Positions 11,612-24,698 of a stretch of 64,000 nucleotides of DNA are shown piece after piece; positions within the stretch are counted from its first letter, which is position 1; each line of letters starts with the position of its first letter. The stretch lies in the NCBI GenBank assembly GCA_021029095.1, contig JAJOHG010000032.1, positions 62,001 through 126,000 of the forward strand. The letters are read 5' to 3'. Source of the stretch: Phellopilus nigrolimitatus. Taxonomy: Eukaryota; Basidiomycota; Agaricomycetes; Hymenochaetales; Hymenochaetaceae. The position numbers were made by a program, and so were the translations under genes. The notes under the pieces were generated by a model that saw only the letters and a program-made list of their open reading frames with translations, ran no database searches and was not told where the DNA came from.

Positions 11612-12727
11612 GTTGCAGTGGGTGAGAGTCGTGAGCGTTACGGTGGGCTTGGTTCAGTGGAGTTTGGTTGAAGTGTTGCTGGTTCTGAGCGGGACCTTTT
11701 TATGCCACACCAATCGGTCTGCGCACTGCCGCATGGCAGATGCATGGTTTACACGTGTTGGGAGCTGTTGGGCGTCTATTTCCCGATCGGTATTCATTAT
11801 TGTTGTTCTCCGTCTTTCCGCACCCCCTTTCTTTTTGTTCGGTTTGATTCCGGTGCGCGAATTGGCACTGGGCCCTGCTACGCCCAGTGCGCGTGATATG
11901 TTGGAGAGGTTGGCGTGGCACGAAATGCACTTCCCGGGCTCTCTCACTAGTTCAATTTTCTAGAGGGAACACTGCCGCAGTATCGAGGCCTCTGCACCTC
12001 GAACTACGAATCAAAAAGAAGGTGCGTGTTCTGCCGGCATGTGCTGCGCCTTGCTTCGAATCTTAGCGCGCGCAATACTCGTGCACCGAACGGATGAATG
12101 ACTCGATATTAGGATGCTGTGTCGAAGGCTCACATGTGTATTGTTCACACCTTCACTCGACTTGATTTCGAAGTTCTTCTTTGATCGTTTTCGTTTTATT
12201 CCTGACAGGCGCCTGCGCCCGGAGCAGCTCCGGTGAACATTCTTCAAAGGGTCCGCCATCCTTGGCAAGTACTTCCCCGATATAGGACGATTGGTGAAGG
12301 TTTTCACGCTACGAAGCTGCGACAACCGCGCACAGTGAACTGTGCTTACCTCGCGGATAAACGCTATCTTTGCGAATTAGTGAGCGAAACGATAACGGCA
12401 TCGAAAGCGAAGTAGCAGTGTACGTATTCCAGTACAATGCATCACACGTATACTATAGTACTTATCTCCCCTGCTAATTAGGTCCGGATATATCGCACTT
12501 TTGTTTCTACGTGAGGGCATTAGGGTCTCTAAATACATTGCTTGAACATGGCTTTCTAGCGTTTTGCTTTTCTCTGTGCGAGCCTTTGTTGCGAGCGTTC
12601 AAAAAACTCAGCCACAAGAAACTAGCAGCTTCCATGAGCCCGAGGAAGCCCAACCCAGGGTCGAGCATTACTTCACATCGGTTCTCATCCGTGGAAGGTG
12701 AGGAGCGTCGGTTTCTGATTCATCAGC
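11612..12727. other. intergenic, no convincing gene
   Basis: Contains the likely promoter of the minus-strand gene ending at 11611 and then about 1 kb with only short, biased open frames. I see no RNA gene or repeat. Confidence 0.5.
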
Positions 12728-13188
12728 GAGCGGAGGCTGAGACAGAACATACCCCCGGCCGATCCCCGTATGGCGATTCGGGCGAGCGCGTCGCAGGGCA
12801 ACGTCTGCCACTCTCTTCCAGGCCAGGCTCCGAAGCTAAAGCAGCTCCTTCAGCGCCACTACCATCGGCCGATACGACCACTAGTGAGCCGGATTCCCAA
12901 CCGGAGGCTATGGTGTCTCTTCATGACGAGCTCGCCCCGGCGACGTCGTTGTTCGGGATGCGCACTATGGATGGGTGGTGCTCCATTGCGCTAAGTGAGC
13001 GAGCGGGACGCATTGCGCTTGTGGATACTGACGGCTTTGAGTTGTGGGATCATTTTTGCCGAGCGACACACTTGTCCTTCAGCGTATTGGTCACGTGTCA
13101 TGTACTGCGTCAGCACGTGGCTGCGGTCTCACGTAATGAGCCTTGTCGAAGTGGCATACATATTGATACTTACCGTGGCACGCTCTGA
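12728..13188 (+). pseudogene. truncated copy of F-box 3' end (copy 3)
   Basis: Copies the last about 115 codons and 3' flank of the F-box gene at 4594-6769, beginning at the GERVAGQRL region. Relative to copy 1 there is a small deletion in the DGFFELWDHF codons and beyond. This removes the stop, so the frame reads on to 13188. An open frame continues upstream to about 12511, but its translation is unrelated to the parent and has no F-box. It is longer than copy 2 and retains the shared 3'-flank string, so the two relics may have arisen independently. Confidence 0.8.
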
Positions 13189-13485
13189 AAAGACATATCA
13201 TTAATGCAATAAGTCAAATTTTAATATCGGGGACTTTTGCTGTCCATGACATATAAATCGGCACGTAGCGACAAAAACTTTTGACTGAAGCGGAGTTGAA
13301 AACGAGCTGTGCAGCCGTCGTTCGATATTCATCATCTCTCAAACGCACGTCGACTTACAGGGAATCTGCTACAGTAAGAAAATAGCTTTTTTTTCGATAG
13401 GACAATAAGACCTGATAAGTTTGACATGACCATACTGATACAGTGATCAAACCGAATCTCGAAAATCATATTGTTGCATCTGAAA

Positions 13486-14994
13486 ATGCCTCGGGATAGC
13501 GTCTACGTCGAGGATACGACTGATCCCAGCAGACAAATACAGATACCATTTGGCACGCCTACAGGTGTGCTTCTCGCGAACCTATCGCTGACACACGGGA
13601 TTCCGTTGGACACAATCGACCTTTTTCTAGCCACGCTGCGACATTCGTCCTTCAATGTCAACGAAATCACTCTTCAGGAGTCCTCCGATATCGAGCTACG
13701 CATCGAGGAGTGCATGATTCAGCGCCGGAAATCGCTCATGGATCGGTATGGATCGTGCACGGTTGGGATACCTCATACCATCCTCGACTACGTAGTCGAC
13801 GCCTTACTTTCCGACACGTACCCTTTAGCGCTCGATGTTCAATCATACAAAAGTAACCCGTCTAGACGCTTCGGATATCTCGAGAGCAGGACATTCGGCG
13901 CCATGACTCTTGTCCATCTAACCTGGACAGATTACGCGCGGCGTGGGCTATGGCGTAGAATCATCGTCGACGGCGAGGATACGGGTACATATCCTCCTAT
14001 TTCGCTTTCCCACTATTTGCGAGAACTCGCAATAGTACCCCACTACAGCGTGAAGGCCAATGTTAGGATGCAATCATGGAATCACATTACCGACGTTCTT
14101 TGCCATGCGCCCTATCTCCGAACATTGTACGTCGATGTGAACCACATGCGCGTACCTAGCGAAGTGTATCGTGCGTTTTTCTCACAGCTTGGATCTCATT
14201 TATCCTTAGAGGAACTCTGGATAATGGGAGAAACGCAACGTTGCCAGGAAGATATATGTGCGGCAGTGTTGCGCCTTCAAGGCCTCAAATCTTTGGTTCT
14301 GGAACGCTGGGATAGTGACCCTCATGCCCATTTACCATTCGGTTTGAACATTTCAACGCAACGCCTGGAATCTGTAGCGATAATGGATCCCTCAAATCTG
14401 AACTGTGCCCCTTGTTTTCTCAGACCCCGCAATGGGTACCCCGTGCAGAATCTGTCTGTTGCTTTGCTCAATGACCGCCAAGCAGAAATGAACGCATTGC
14501 TTGTTCCGCATCTCGATGAGTGTTTACCCTTCCTAAAATCACTTGATATAACAACTTCATGGAATCGATATGAGCCAGAACACTCATATAAACGCCTCAA
14601 CGCAGTACTGTCAAGGGCCATTAATCTTCAGCAGTTTACGCTCATCGTTGCTGATGCGGTGTCCACTTCGCGTCTGGACCTTCCCAGAACTCTCACCAAG
14701 TTGCATATACATCATCATCTTTTTCCATCACTCGAATTTTGTCCTGACCCTGGAGACGAAAACATTGCATGCATAGTCGAAAGTTTGTGTTCTTCTCCTT
14801 CGTCGTCAGAAATGAGCCGATTTGAGAGGCTTGTCGTTTCCTGCGAAAACATAAATGGGGGAAAGGAGTTGGAAACACTTTACTCTAAGACCTGGACAAC
14901 CTGCCAAACCCTAGGTATCAGGATTTCCTTCGAGTATCGCAGATCCCCTGGTCTAGAGTCTATCGTGAAATGGATAGAAAATGCACGCGGATGA
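13486..14994 (+). CDS. LRR/F-box-like family protein, member A
   Basis: Intronless protein of about 502 residues from ATG 13486 (the open frame extends slightly upstream without an ATG). Signature blocks shared with the two genes at 21538 and 23154: GIPHTILDYVVDALL, a VH-TWT-ARRGLWRR motif, LRELAIV, and a repeated pattern of leucine-rich segments (LEELWIMGETQR, LQGLKSLVLERW, LPRTLTKLHIHH). This is the layout of Agaricomycete F-box-like LRR proteins, which probably bind partners through the LRR face. A classical F-box is not clear, and the middle block may replace it. No signal peptide or TM. The biological role is unknown. Confidence 0.75.
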   Translation: MPRDSVYVEDTTDPSRQIQIPFGTPTGVLLANLSLTHGIPLDTIDLFLATLRHSSFNVNEITLQESSDIELRIEECMIQRRKSLMDRYGSCTVGIPHTILDYVVDALLSDTYPLALDVQSYKSNPSRRFGYLESRTFGAMTLVHLTWTDYARRGLWRRIIVDGEDTGTYPPISLSHYLRELAIVPHYSVKANVRMQSWNHITDVLCHAPYLRTLYVDVNHMRVPSEVYRAFFSQLGSHLSLEELWIMGETQRCQEDICAAVLRLQGLKSLVLERWDSDPHAHLPFGLNISTQRLESVAIMDPSNLNCAPCFLRPRNGYPVQNLSVALLNDRQAEMNALLVPHLDECLPFLKSLDITTSWNRYEPEHSYKRLNAVLSRAINLQQFTLIVADAVSTSRLDLPRTLTKLHIHHHLFPSLEFCPDPGDENIACIVESLCSSPSSSEMSRFERLVVSCENINGGKELETLYSKTWTTCQTLGIRISFEYRRSPGLESIVKWIENARG

Positions 14995-15227
14995 CGGAAT
15001 GATATTTTCTGGTCGATAGCCATCGGCATGACGTGGATGATGCTGTCAAATGCGTGATTGTTCTAATAATTGAATGCTCTATTTATAATATACAGCTTTC
15101 AGCAGGTTTCCAGTAGGATTTGCGCAAAAGCGTAAAAATATCCCCGCAGCATATAAAGGGAACGCAGATCCCAAAGAGCGATTAAAAACCAAGTTATCAG
15201 AGACATTAAAGCCGTGGATTTATGACT
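14995..15227. other. intergenic between convergent genes
   Basis: AT-rich 3' flank of the LRR-type gene and the monooxygenase, with no feature I can support. Confidence 0.6.
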
Positions 15228-17909
<2,682 letters not shown>

Positions 17910-18306
17910 TGTTCAATGACTGTGCGTCGGCTTTTTAGTGCAGGAGGGAAAAGTCAGGGGGGTTCTTGGACACTAGGAACGAACACGATGAATACCAGTG
18001 AATTTATAGATGTCCAAAACTCTAGACTGATTGACAGCATGAGCTTTGAGCGCCGTGATAATCATGATACTCGGGCGTCGGCCAAATCATGTCGCGCGGC
18101 CGCAGGATGCATTGCTGGCGTAACGGGTTCGTCCGAATACGTACGTTTTCGAAAGTGCGAAAGAGCGGCTAATTAAGTCGAGAGGCAAGGCATATATAGG
18201 CCGGACCTGACGGCGGCCCCGAGTGTGGAGGATTGAGTGGTTAGGTTACCGCGATACTGACAGTGTTTAATTCCGAAGAGAGGTTAACAGTTGGAAAACC
18301 GAAACG
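17910..18306. other. promoter-side spacer of the monooxygenase
   Basis: Holds the 5' region of the minus-strand monooxygenase, including a CATATATAGG string near 18189-18198 that reads as a TATA-like element on either strand. No coding sequence is supported. Confidence 0.5.
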
Positions 18307-18984
18307 TCATCCTATGCACTTAAATAATGTCCCATCATACCCATCACCCGATGAGGCCGCTCCGTGCGCATCGGTCACAGCAAGTTCGATGTAACAATTA
18401 TATAATGTTTCGAACGTTTCGCAATCCAGAGGTGTGTCATCATATTCGATATCGCCGCAGGTCGCGCTTTTTCCATTCAACACTGACCTGGCATAACCGG
18501 GCACGAGAGGACATCGCCCGAAACGCTCCGCACGTCCCGTAACTCCTGGCGCAAGCCACATACCAGCCTAAGACCAACATATCAACAACAGTCCCGTTTG
18601 GGTAGAATCCGCTCACCGGCGTTTAAAGAGCATACCAGGACACGCTCCGGATCGTCGCAGTATTTCTGTCGTAGATCTGGGGTCATTTGGTGCTCATTAT
18701 TTTGAGGTGGAAAAGAAAGGTTGCCTGTGAATCAGACATCACCTAGGTTTTCAAGGCAATGAGACTTAGTGGAATATTTACGCACCTGAGTCGTATGAAG
18801 AGCGCTTGATCGAACACTTCAAATATCCACCATAAGCCAAACATGCAAGAATGAGCAAGGTCCAGAAAACTTGATAATTTTGGGGTGTCACCTGAAAGTA
18901 AAAATTGCGAACTGATAGAACCATACAATAAAGTCTAGAAATAACTGGTATCGAGTTTAAACAGTAGGCGTCCATAGCGGGCAT
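18307..18984 (-). CDS. small uncharacterised protein with one TM segment (182 aa)
   Basis: Exons 18984-18786, 18724-18636 and 18567-18307 join exactly in phase through GTGCGT...CACAG and GTATGC...TTAG introns and give 182 residues. A hydrophobic span (VFWTLLILACLAYGGYL) lies near residue 40. The C-terminal half is Cys-rich and acidic: CDDPERVL, RCPLVPGYARSVLNGKSATC, DTPLDCETFETLYNCYIELA. Cysteines at regular spacing suggest a disulfide-bonded or metal-binding domain. I do not recognise the family. Coherent splicing makes it likely a real gene. It lies on the same strand just upstream of the monooxygenase, without evidence of shared control. Confidence 0.6.
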
Positions 18985-19021
18985 TAGAGACTAAGTTCCT
19001 TCGGGAAAAGGGTGGAGAAAT

Positions 19022-20269
19022 CTATACAAGTGGTACGAGCCTATCGCCCAGATCATCCTCGAGCTTGATAGATCGCCCTCGCATCCTTCTGTCGTAGAGC
19101 CGCAGGGCATTCATGCCAAGTCTACGAACTGAGTTCGCAGACGCCTTCTCCACAATTCTTATTACACTCAGTTTGGGGTAATTCGCATTGTCGAGCTCGT
19201 ATTCTAGCACGTCGAAGACATACAGCAGGATGCGCACGTCTTGTAGGCCAGTACGGACGCCTGCGAGCCCGACGCGCATAATGCTCGGGAACGCAAGGTG
19301 GAGCGTCTCGCAATCCGACCAGTCGACGACGAGGTCTGCGACATTTGTGCAGAGAGAAAGATACGGCTGTCCACCAACGGATGCGCAACGGTGTTCGAGT
19401 CGTGTGATCTGTGCGCCATGCGTAGAGAAGAATTCCGTTAGGCCCCGGATGGAGCTGCGGCCGTACCGATTACAGATGAGCGTGTGGAGCACAGGCAGGC
19501 GCACAGAAGCAAAGGCAGGACAGATAACATCCAATGGACCACTGATGGTATGAAGATGGGGGAGCTCGGGGATCCCAATGTTGCTTTCGCTCAAAATGGG
19601 CGCAACCATAGATATGTCGAGGACGCGCAGGTTGACGAGACTCGGTATCACCGATGAAAGCTTGACTAATGGGGCGAAGCGCCAACGCAGGATTTCAATA
19701 AATGGACAGGAATTCGCCAGTGCTTCTACAAATGGATCGAGGGTGATAACAGTCAGATCCCTGGGTCGACTGTATGTCAAATACTTTAGTGATGGGCAAA
19801 AGCGCAGGATCGCGACCATATCTCGCAAGAGATCATAACTCCATCGTGTCTGCATTTCGCGCTCACCGTAGGTGATGCTTGTTTCAGTAGATATTGCTAC
19901 CGGATTGCGTCCTTCGAACTTTATCTCCTGTTCTACGCAGATGTCGAGTCGCTCTGTACACCGTGTCATAGCTGTACCTAATTCGGGATTCCGGCGTATG
20001 CTATCTGCTAGTGACCTCAGATGGTCAACTTTCTGCAGTGTTATCAGCTCCAGGACAATGGACCTTGAAAGCAGGTAGAAATGCCGCGAGACGAGACTGA
20101 GCGCGCGCTTCGTGGAGACGCTCTCAGATATAAGGCGCTTCTCCTTATCGTCCTGAGCTCCGCGAGTGAACATATCCCAAGGCGCGCTGGAGTACGTTGC
20201 TTCGCCAATAATACTAAGATGAGCGAAGACCTGCAGCCAGAGTTCCGCTGGTAAAGACGGCGAAGACAT
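19022..20269 (-). CDS. F-box protein, single exon (415 aa)
   Basis: Starts MSSPSLPAELWLQVFAHLSI, a typical F-box opening (LPxELWLxVFxHL), followed by KRALSLVSRHFYLLSR. Leucine-rich strands then repeat across the protein (e.g. FCPSLKYLTYSRPRDL, PSLVNLRVLDISMVAP, LPHLHTISGPLDVI). It would serve as a substrate-recognition subunit of an SCF ubiquitin ligase. Not closely related in sequence to the three-member family at 13486, 21538 and 23154. No introns; the stop lies at the 19022 end, so the frame is complete. Confidence 0.8.
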   Translation of the reverse strand: MSSPSLPAELWLQVFAHLSIIGEATYSSAPWDMFTRGAQDDKEKRLISESVSTKRALSLVSRHFYLLSRSIVLELITLQKVDHLRSLADSIRRNPELGTAMTRCTERLDICVEQEIKFEGRNPVAISTETSITYGEREMQTRWSYDLLRDMVAILRFCPSLKYLTYSRPRDLTVITLDPFVEALANSCPFIEILRWRFAPLVKLSSVIPSLVNLRVLDISMVAPILSESNIGIPELPHLHTISGPLDVICPAFASVRLPVLHTLICNRYGRSSIRGLTEFFSTHGAQITRLEHRCASVGGQPYLSLCTNVADLVVDWSDCETLHLAFPSIMRVGLAGVRTGLQDVRILLYVFDVLEYELDNANYPKLSVIRIVEKASANSVRRLGMNALRLYDRRMRGRSIKLEDDLGDRLVPLV

Positions 20270-21537
20270 TCTGCTGGCGGCGGCGGTGACATTTCTCGGA
20301 GGGCTCTAAAGGCATCTGTTCACGTGACTTGCACGTGTAATTATTTTTATTTTATTTTATCTACATATAATATTTACACTTGGGCGGCGCGCGTCTATAG
20401 CAGCAACCTAAAGCTCTTCATGTCATTTCTATGAAAGGGAAACTCAACTATGATGCTCACTCTTTCGGACAAGGTCTGCAAGGACTCAATCTAAAGCTGG
20501 TTACATTCGCCATTCAAATTTCGCCGGAGAGTCCTGCAGTGACGGGGGTAATAGCTGCTTCACATATGTTCAACGCCACCAGAATATGTTGTCAGCAGAC
20601 CATCAGGTCCCCTAGATCTATAGTCAGATAGCCAAGAAGTGTTGCACTTGCTTGTTTTCCGACTCCCCGCGCTTCTGGCGAAACAGCCTTATGGGGTTCT
20701 GTTTGACCAACATTCTCTCCTTATTCAAATCCGCTCAGATTCTCCACCGCATAGGAGTCATCGCAAAAACACCTATTGCAAAAAGCAACGCACTTGATCA
20801 ACAAAGAGAAGCTCTTATGATACACGATTTTCTATCTTGTTATTCTATAGTCATCGCTTACAGCCGGCTCGGACGCCGTTGAATATGTCTGGGTGAGCGA
20901 GGAAAAGATATGTACTTGTATGTATTCAGTAGGCAATGATTGATTCTCATTCTGTTCTTTCTTTTTAGCCACCGCACAAAAGGGCGAGGGCAACTGCCGG
21001 CTTGGCTTGCCACGCTCACCAGAGTTCAACACTGCTAGGTAAGCTCAACTCCATCGCAGACAGGTGCAATGCCACGCACAGCCGAATCACCTTCGGATGG
21101 AGTACGTCGGCCAAATGCAACGACTGTGTGAGTCTCCTTCCCCCCCTCGCCTTTTTTTTTCAAGGTTCGATTCGTTCGATAACACTGTCCATCTTTGGCG
21201 CACTGTGTGTTCACCGCCAAAGGCCACTGTATCCCGCCAGAAAATGCAAGGACAAACGAGTCTGAAAGCGCCGTTATAGGATGCATTCTTAGCACTCAAT
21301 TGAGATGGAGTGATGTGAATTGGAGACAGCGCAACATATCTGATAATAAATTTATGTTAAATAACAACAAGTGCGTACGGAAGGCTCGGTTGTCTCACCT
21401 CGGCCGATTCTCTGCATCCTTTGAGCATAGTTCTATGAAGATCGTGACTCAAGAAAAGGTCCTTTCGATTTGCGCAATGGATTAAAGCCCAACGTAGTAC
21501 GCCCCACGCTCGCCACGTAACAAGAACAGTCTCTGTC
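20270..21537. other. intergenic, no convincing gene
   Basis: About 1.27 kb of mixed sequence with an AT-rich patch at 20340-20375. Short frames on both strands are unlike known proteins. I see nothing to annotate. Confidence 0.5.
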
Positions 21538-22782
21538 TCAATCCACAAAGGCTGCATCCTCCGCGACATCCCCCAAATAATCGGGTGCGCGACGCTTGAA
21601 GGATAGGATTATCCCCATGTCCCGGCAGACCGCCAATGTCATTGAAAATGCAGCCGACAACATTGCCAGCTCACCCGCTTCCAGGCCGCCCTTCCCACTG
21701 TACGAGATGACCAGTTTCTTCAAATGACTCGACGATGACGACGAATGCAAGTTTGCGACTATAGACGCAATGCTCTCATCACCGAGTTCCATATAGCGTT
21801 CTCGTGCTTTCTGGAGCTCAAGGATATGGCGTATATGCAATTCGGTGAGGGTACGGGGAAGATGGAGATTCCGAAAGAACGTCTTGCCCGCCACCGTCAG
21901 CGTAAAATGCTGAAGACTTGTGGCCTTTAGCAACTGCAACGATTTAAGAGTGTACTCTTGCAGACGCACTGCATCTTCATCCTCTAATAATGATAATACA
22001 TGGAGTGACTTGAGGAGAGGCAAGCATCCTTTGGCGTGGGCTGTAAAAGGGCTGCCGCGACCATGCTCGGCGTTATCCAGCATGACGATCAAGTTTCGTA
22101 TGGCAAATCCTTCTCGAGGTCTAATAAACCAGTCAACGCAAGCCTGCCCCACATGATCCAATATTGCCAAAGACTCCAGTGTTTTCGGAGGATTATCGAG
22201 TCCATGGAGTGAACAGGGCGGATGATCGCATGCGTCAAAACTGTCCAAGACTAGGCTTCGAAGGTTCTGAAGGCGAGATACCACGATGCAAATGTCTCTA
22301 AGGAATCGCGCTGTTTCGCCCATCACCCAAAGTCTCCTCAAGCATGATTGAGCGCCGAGTTGGCGAATGAAAGCAAGGAAATTATTGCCAGACTCTTCTT
22401 CAAGTTCGATATCAATATAAACCACTTGAAGATTAGGTGCATGGCAAAGGATATCGGTAAGAATTCTCGAACGAGCGCCGCCTGACCCACGTGACACGAT
22501 GGCCAGCTCTCGCAGCTGAAAACGCAGCGACCTGCGTGGAATGGTTTTCCGGTTCCTGAGGTTTACTACGGCTCTGCGCCAAAGACCGCGTCGCGCAATG
22601 CCTGTCCAAGTCCGGTGAACGAGGCTCATGGCCTCAAAAGTCTCGCGTTCGAGATTTTCGACGTCGCGTCCCTGAACCTCAAGCGCCAATGGCTTCATGC
22701 CGCAGATCAAGATGTCGACAACGAGGTCGAGAATAACGTGCGGCACGCCTGCCGTGTCCAAATTTGACCCATGCTGTGTCAT
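21538..22782 (-). CDS. LRR/F-box-like family protein, member B
   Basis: Intronless, 414 residues, paralogous to the genes at 13486 and 23154. Shared blocks: VPHVILDLVVDILICG, EAMSLVHRTWTGIARRGLWR, LRELAIVSRG, LRRLWVMGETARFL, LQNLRSLVLDSFD, LPRTLTELHIRHI, and a similar C-terminal strand pattern (ITLSFK-like). It lacks the about 70-residue N-terminal extension of the other two members. Either the start was lost or the family start lies here. Function unknown; probable protein-protein interaction through LRRs. Confidence 0.75.
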   Translation of the reverse strand: MTQHGSNLDTAGVPHVILDLVVDILICGMKPLALEVQGRDVENLERETFEAMSLVHRTWTGIARRGLWRRAVVNLRNRKTIPRRSLRFQLRELAIVSRGSGGARSRILTDILCHAPNLQVVYIDIELEEESGNNFLAFIRQLGAQSCLRRLWVMGETARFLRDICIVVSRLQNLRSLVLDSFDACDHPPCSLHGLDNPPKTLESLAILDHVGQACVDWFIRPREGFAIRNLIVMLDNAEHGRGSPFTAHAKGCLPLLKSLHVLSLLEDEDAVRLQEYTLKSLQLLKATSLQHFTLTVAGKTFFRNLHLPRTLTELHIRHILELQKARERYMELGDESIASIVANLHSSSSSSHLKKLVISYSGKGGLEAGELAMLSAAFSMTLAVCRDMGIILSFKRRAPDYLGDVAEDAAFVD

Positions 22783-23153
22783 GAAAACGTTTCAGCCCCT
22801 TTTGAATCGTTCGTTGAACCGAGAGATATTTTCAGAGCAGAATCCAAATTGTAGACGAAAGATTTGAAGATGGCGAAATATCGATAAAAATGAACAAGAT
22901 AAAGCGGAGCTTGAATTGACCATAATATATGGCAATATTCTCAGAAAGTACATGTACATGTACATACAAGATATGACAGCAAAATCAATGCACGATGAAG
23001 TAGCGAAGGCTTTATTGTGTGAATGAGAGCACTGTACGCATCGACCACACCCTCCCATCTCTAGGCTCTTCTTCCTGTGCGTACTGTAAGCACATTTCTC
23101 CGAAAAAAATATTGCTGAAGTTCTGCTGAGCATCATCACCGCAAACCCAAACC
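22783..23153. other. spacer between two tandem paralogs
   Basis: About 370 bp separating family members B and C. It contains an ACATGTACATGTACAT run near 22951-22966. No coding sequence is supported. Confidence 0.55.
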
Positions 23154-24632
23154 TCAGCCCACGAATGCAGCATCCTCCGCCACAAGTCCCCAGTACTGGG
23201 ATTCCCGAAACTTGAAAGACAGCGCGATTCCCATTTGCTGACAAACTGCGCGCGTCTGTGGGAATGAATCCGCAAACCTGGCAAACGAGTTCTTCCTCAT
23301 CCCATCTCCATAGAAAGAGGTCGATAGCGTCAGTTCTGTCAAGCTACACAGTCTCGGCAACGCCGAAGACGATGAAGACGACGACACGGAAGGTGTTGAG
23401 GGAGGAGAGCGTAGGCCTGCCACGATGCATGCAATATTGTCATCCTTGAGCTTTTCAAACTCTCGAAGTCGTTCATTTTCAACGTGGTGTATAAGTAACT
23501 TGGTGACTGTGCAGGGGAGGTTCAAGTACGATGTGAGTACCGCATGCGTCACAGTCAGCATGAAGTGCTGTAATGCCGTAGCTTTGGACAAAAGAAATGG
23601 TAGGGTCTCTTTTTCTAAATATGCTGCCATCTCTTCCGTGGCGTATGGGGTTTGGAAATGGAGCGACTTGACCAACGGTAGAGCTTCTTGGAAGACAGGG
23701 TTCATGAGCGAGTCTTTCCCGAACACTACATAATCATCCGGTGTAATGGTCAGATTATGTATGGCGAATCCATTGCGAGTTTGAAGAAAGGACATGAAAT
23801 TTTCGATGTCTAAGGATGACGTGCCAATTGAAAAGGATGTTAGACTTTGGGGTGGAGTTTCCAGCCTAGAAGGTAGATCAGGTTGCGTAGCAAATTCGTC
23901 ACCATCGATAAGAAACTCCAAAACCAAACTCTTGAGCCTCCTGAGTTGTGAAACCGTCGAACAAATCTCTTCAGTGCAACACCTCATGTTTCCTATTAGC
24001 CAGAGTCTCTCCAAGAGCGAATGTTTAGCAAGGCCAGAGATGAAGCCGTTGGGAGGCACATCACTGGATTCAATTATCAGTACGCGGAGAGCTGATGTAC
24101 GACCAAGAAATTCAATGAGGAGCTGCCACTGCGCCTGTCTTTTTTGCTCATCCATTGAGTGGCATTTTTGTTGAAAAATCGCAAGTTCCCGCAGCTGAAG
24201 GCATTGTTGCGATCCGCGGGGGAAGACAGTCTCGACGTCGAGGTTTATTACGACTCTGCGCCAGAGACCTCGTCGAGCGGTAATTGTCCACGTACGATGC
24301 ACGAGGCTCATGGACGCGAGCGCTTCGTATTCAAGACCTCCGAAATATTTATCGTTGCGAAATTTGCTCTCGTCGAGATCCATGATCAGTGGATTTGTCT
24401 CACGAATGAAAATGTCGACCACAAAGTCTAGGATGACGTGCGGTATTCCAGCCGTGTCTGACTCGCGTTGGATCATGAGTGCCTCTTCAAAGGCCGCTGC
24501 TGTTTGGAGGACAAAGTCATGAGGATTAATTCGTGGGAATAAAGAACCATATTTGCTACCGCGTCTCACTTCAACTTCAACGATCGCTCGTGAGAGGCTG
24601 GTCGGTCTAACTCTGCTCTTGACCACTTTCAT
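23154..24632 (-). CDS. LRR/F-box-like family protein, member C
   Basis: Intronless, 492 residues from ATG 24632. Family blocks: IPHVILDFVVDIFIRE, ALASMSLVHRTWTITARRGL, LQLRELAIF, LLERLWLIGNMRCC, LRRLKSLVLEFL and a Ser-rich low-complexity loop (about residue 420). The N-terminal extension (about 70 residues before the PHVILD block) is similar in placement to member A. It ends in DAAFVG, matching DAAFVD of member B, so B and C share an alignable C-terminus. It lies head to head with POLD4 across only 66 bp, so the two probably share promoter elements. Confidence 0.78.
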   Translation of the reverse strand: MKVVKSRVRPTSLSRAIVEVEVRRGSKYGSLFPRINPHDFVLQTAAAFEEALMIQRESDTAGIPHVILDFVVDIFIRETNPLIMDLDESKFRNDKYFGGLEYEALASMSLVHRTWTITARRGLWRRVVINLDVETVFPRGSQQCLQLRELAIFQQKCHSMDEQKRQAQWQLLIEFLGRTSALRVLIIESSDVPPNGFISGLAKHSLLERLWLIGNMRCCTEEICSTVSQLRRLKSLVLEFLIDGDEFATQPDLPSRLETPPQSLTSFSIGTSSLDIENFMSFLQTRNGFAIHNLTITPDDYVVFGKDSLMNPVFQEALPLVKSLHFQTPYATEEMAAYLEKETLPFLLSKATALQHFMLTVTHAVLTSYLNLPCTVTKLLIHHVENERLREFEKLKDDNIACIVAGLRSPPSTPSVSSSSSSSALPRLCSLTELTLSTSFYGDGMRKNSFARFADSFPQTRAVCQQMGIALSFKFRESQYWGLVAEDAAFVG

Positions 24633-24698
24633 CCTCCTCCAAGACCTTTACAACGACCCATAAAGAACGCAAAGAAAAGGGCTGTACAACTTCTAGTA
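24633..24698. promoter_or_regulatory. 66-bp divergent intergenic region (family C / POLD4)
   Basis: The start codons of the minus-strand LRR-type gene (24632) and the plus-strand POLD4 gene (24699) lie 66 bp apart. Both core promoters must overlap each other or the opposite 5' region. I see no canonical TATA box. Confidence 0.5.

Noticed and set aside
20431..21485. Several 60-96 codon frames on both strands
   Set aside because: They overlap each other, lack similarity to any family I know, and show no splice structure.
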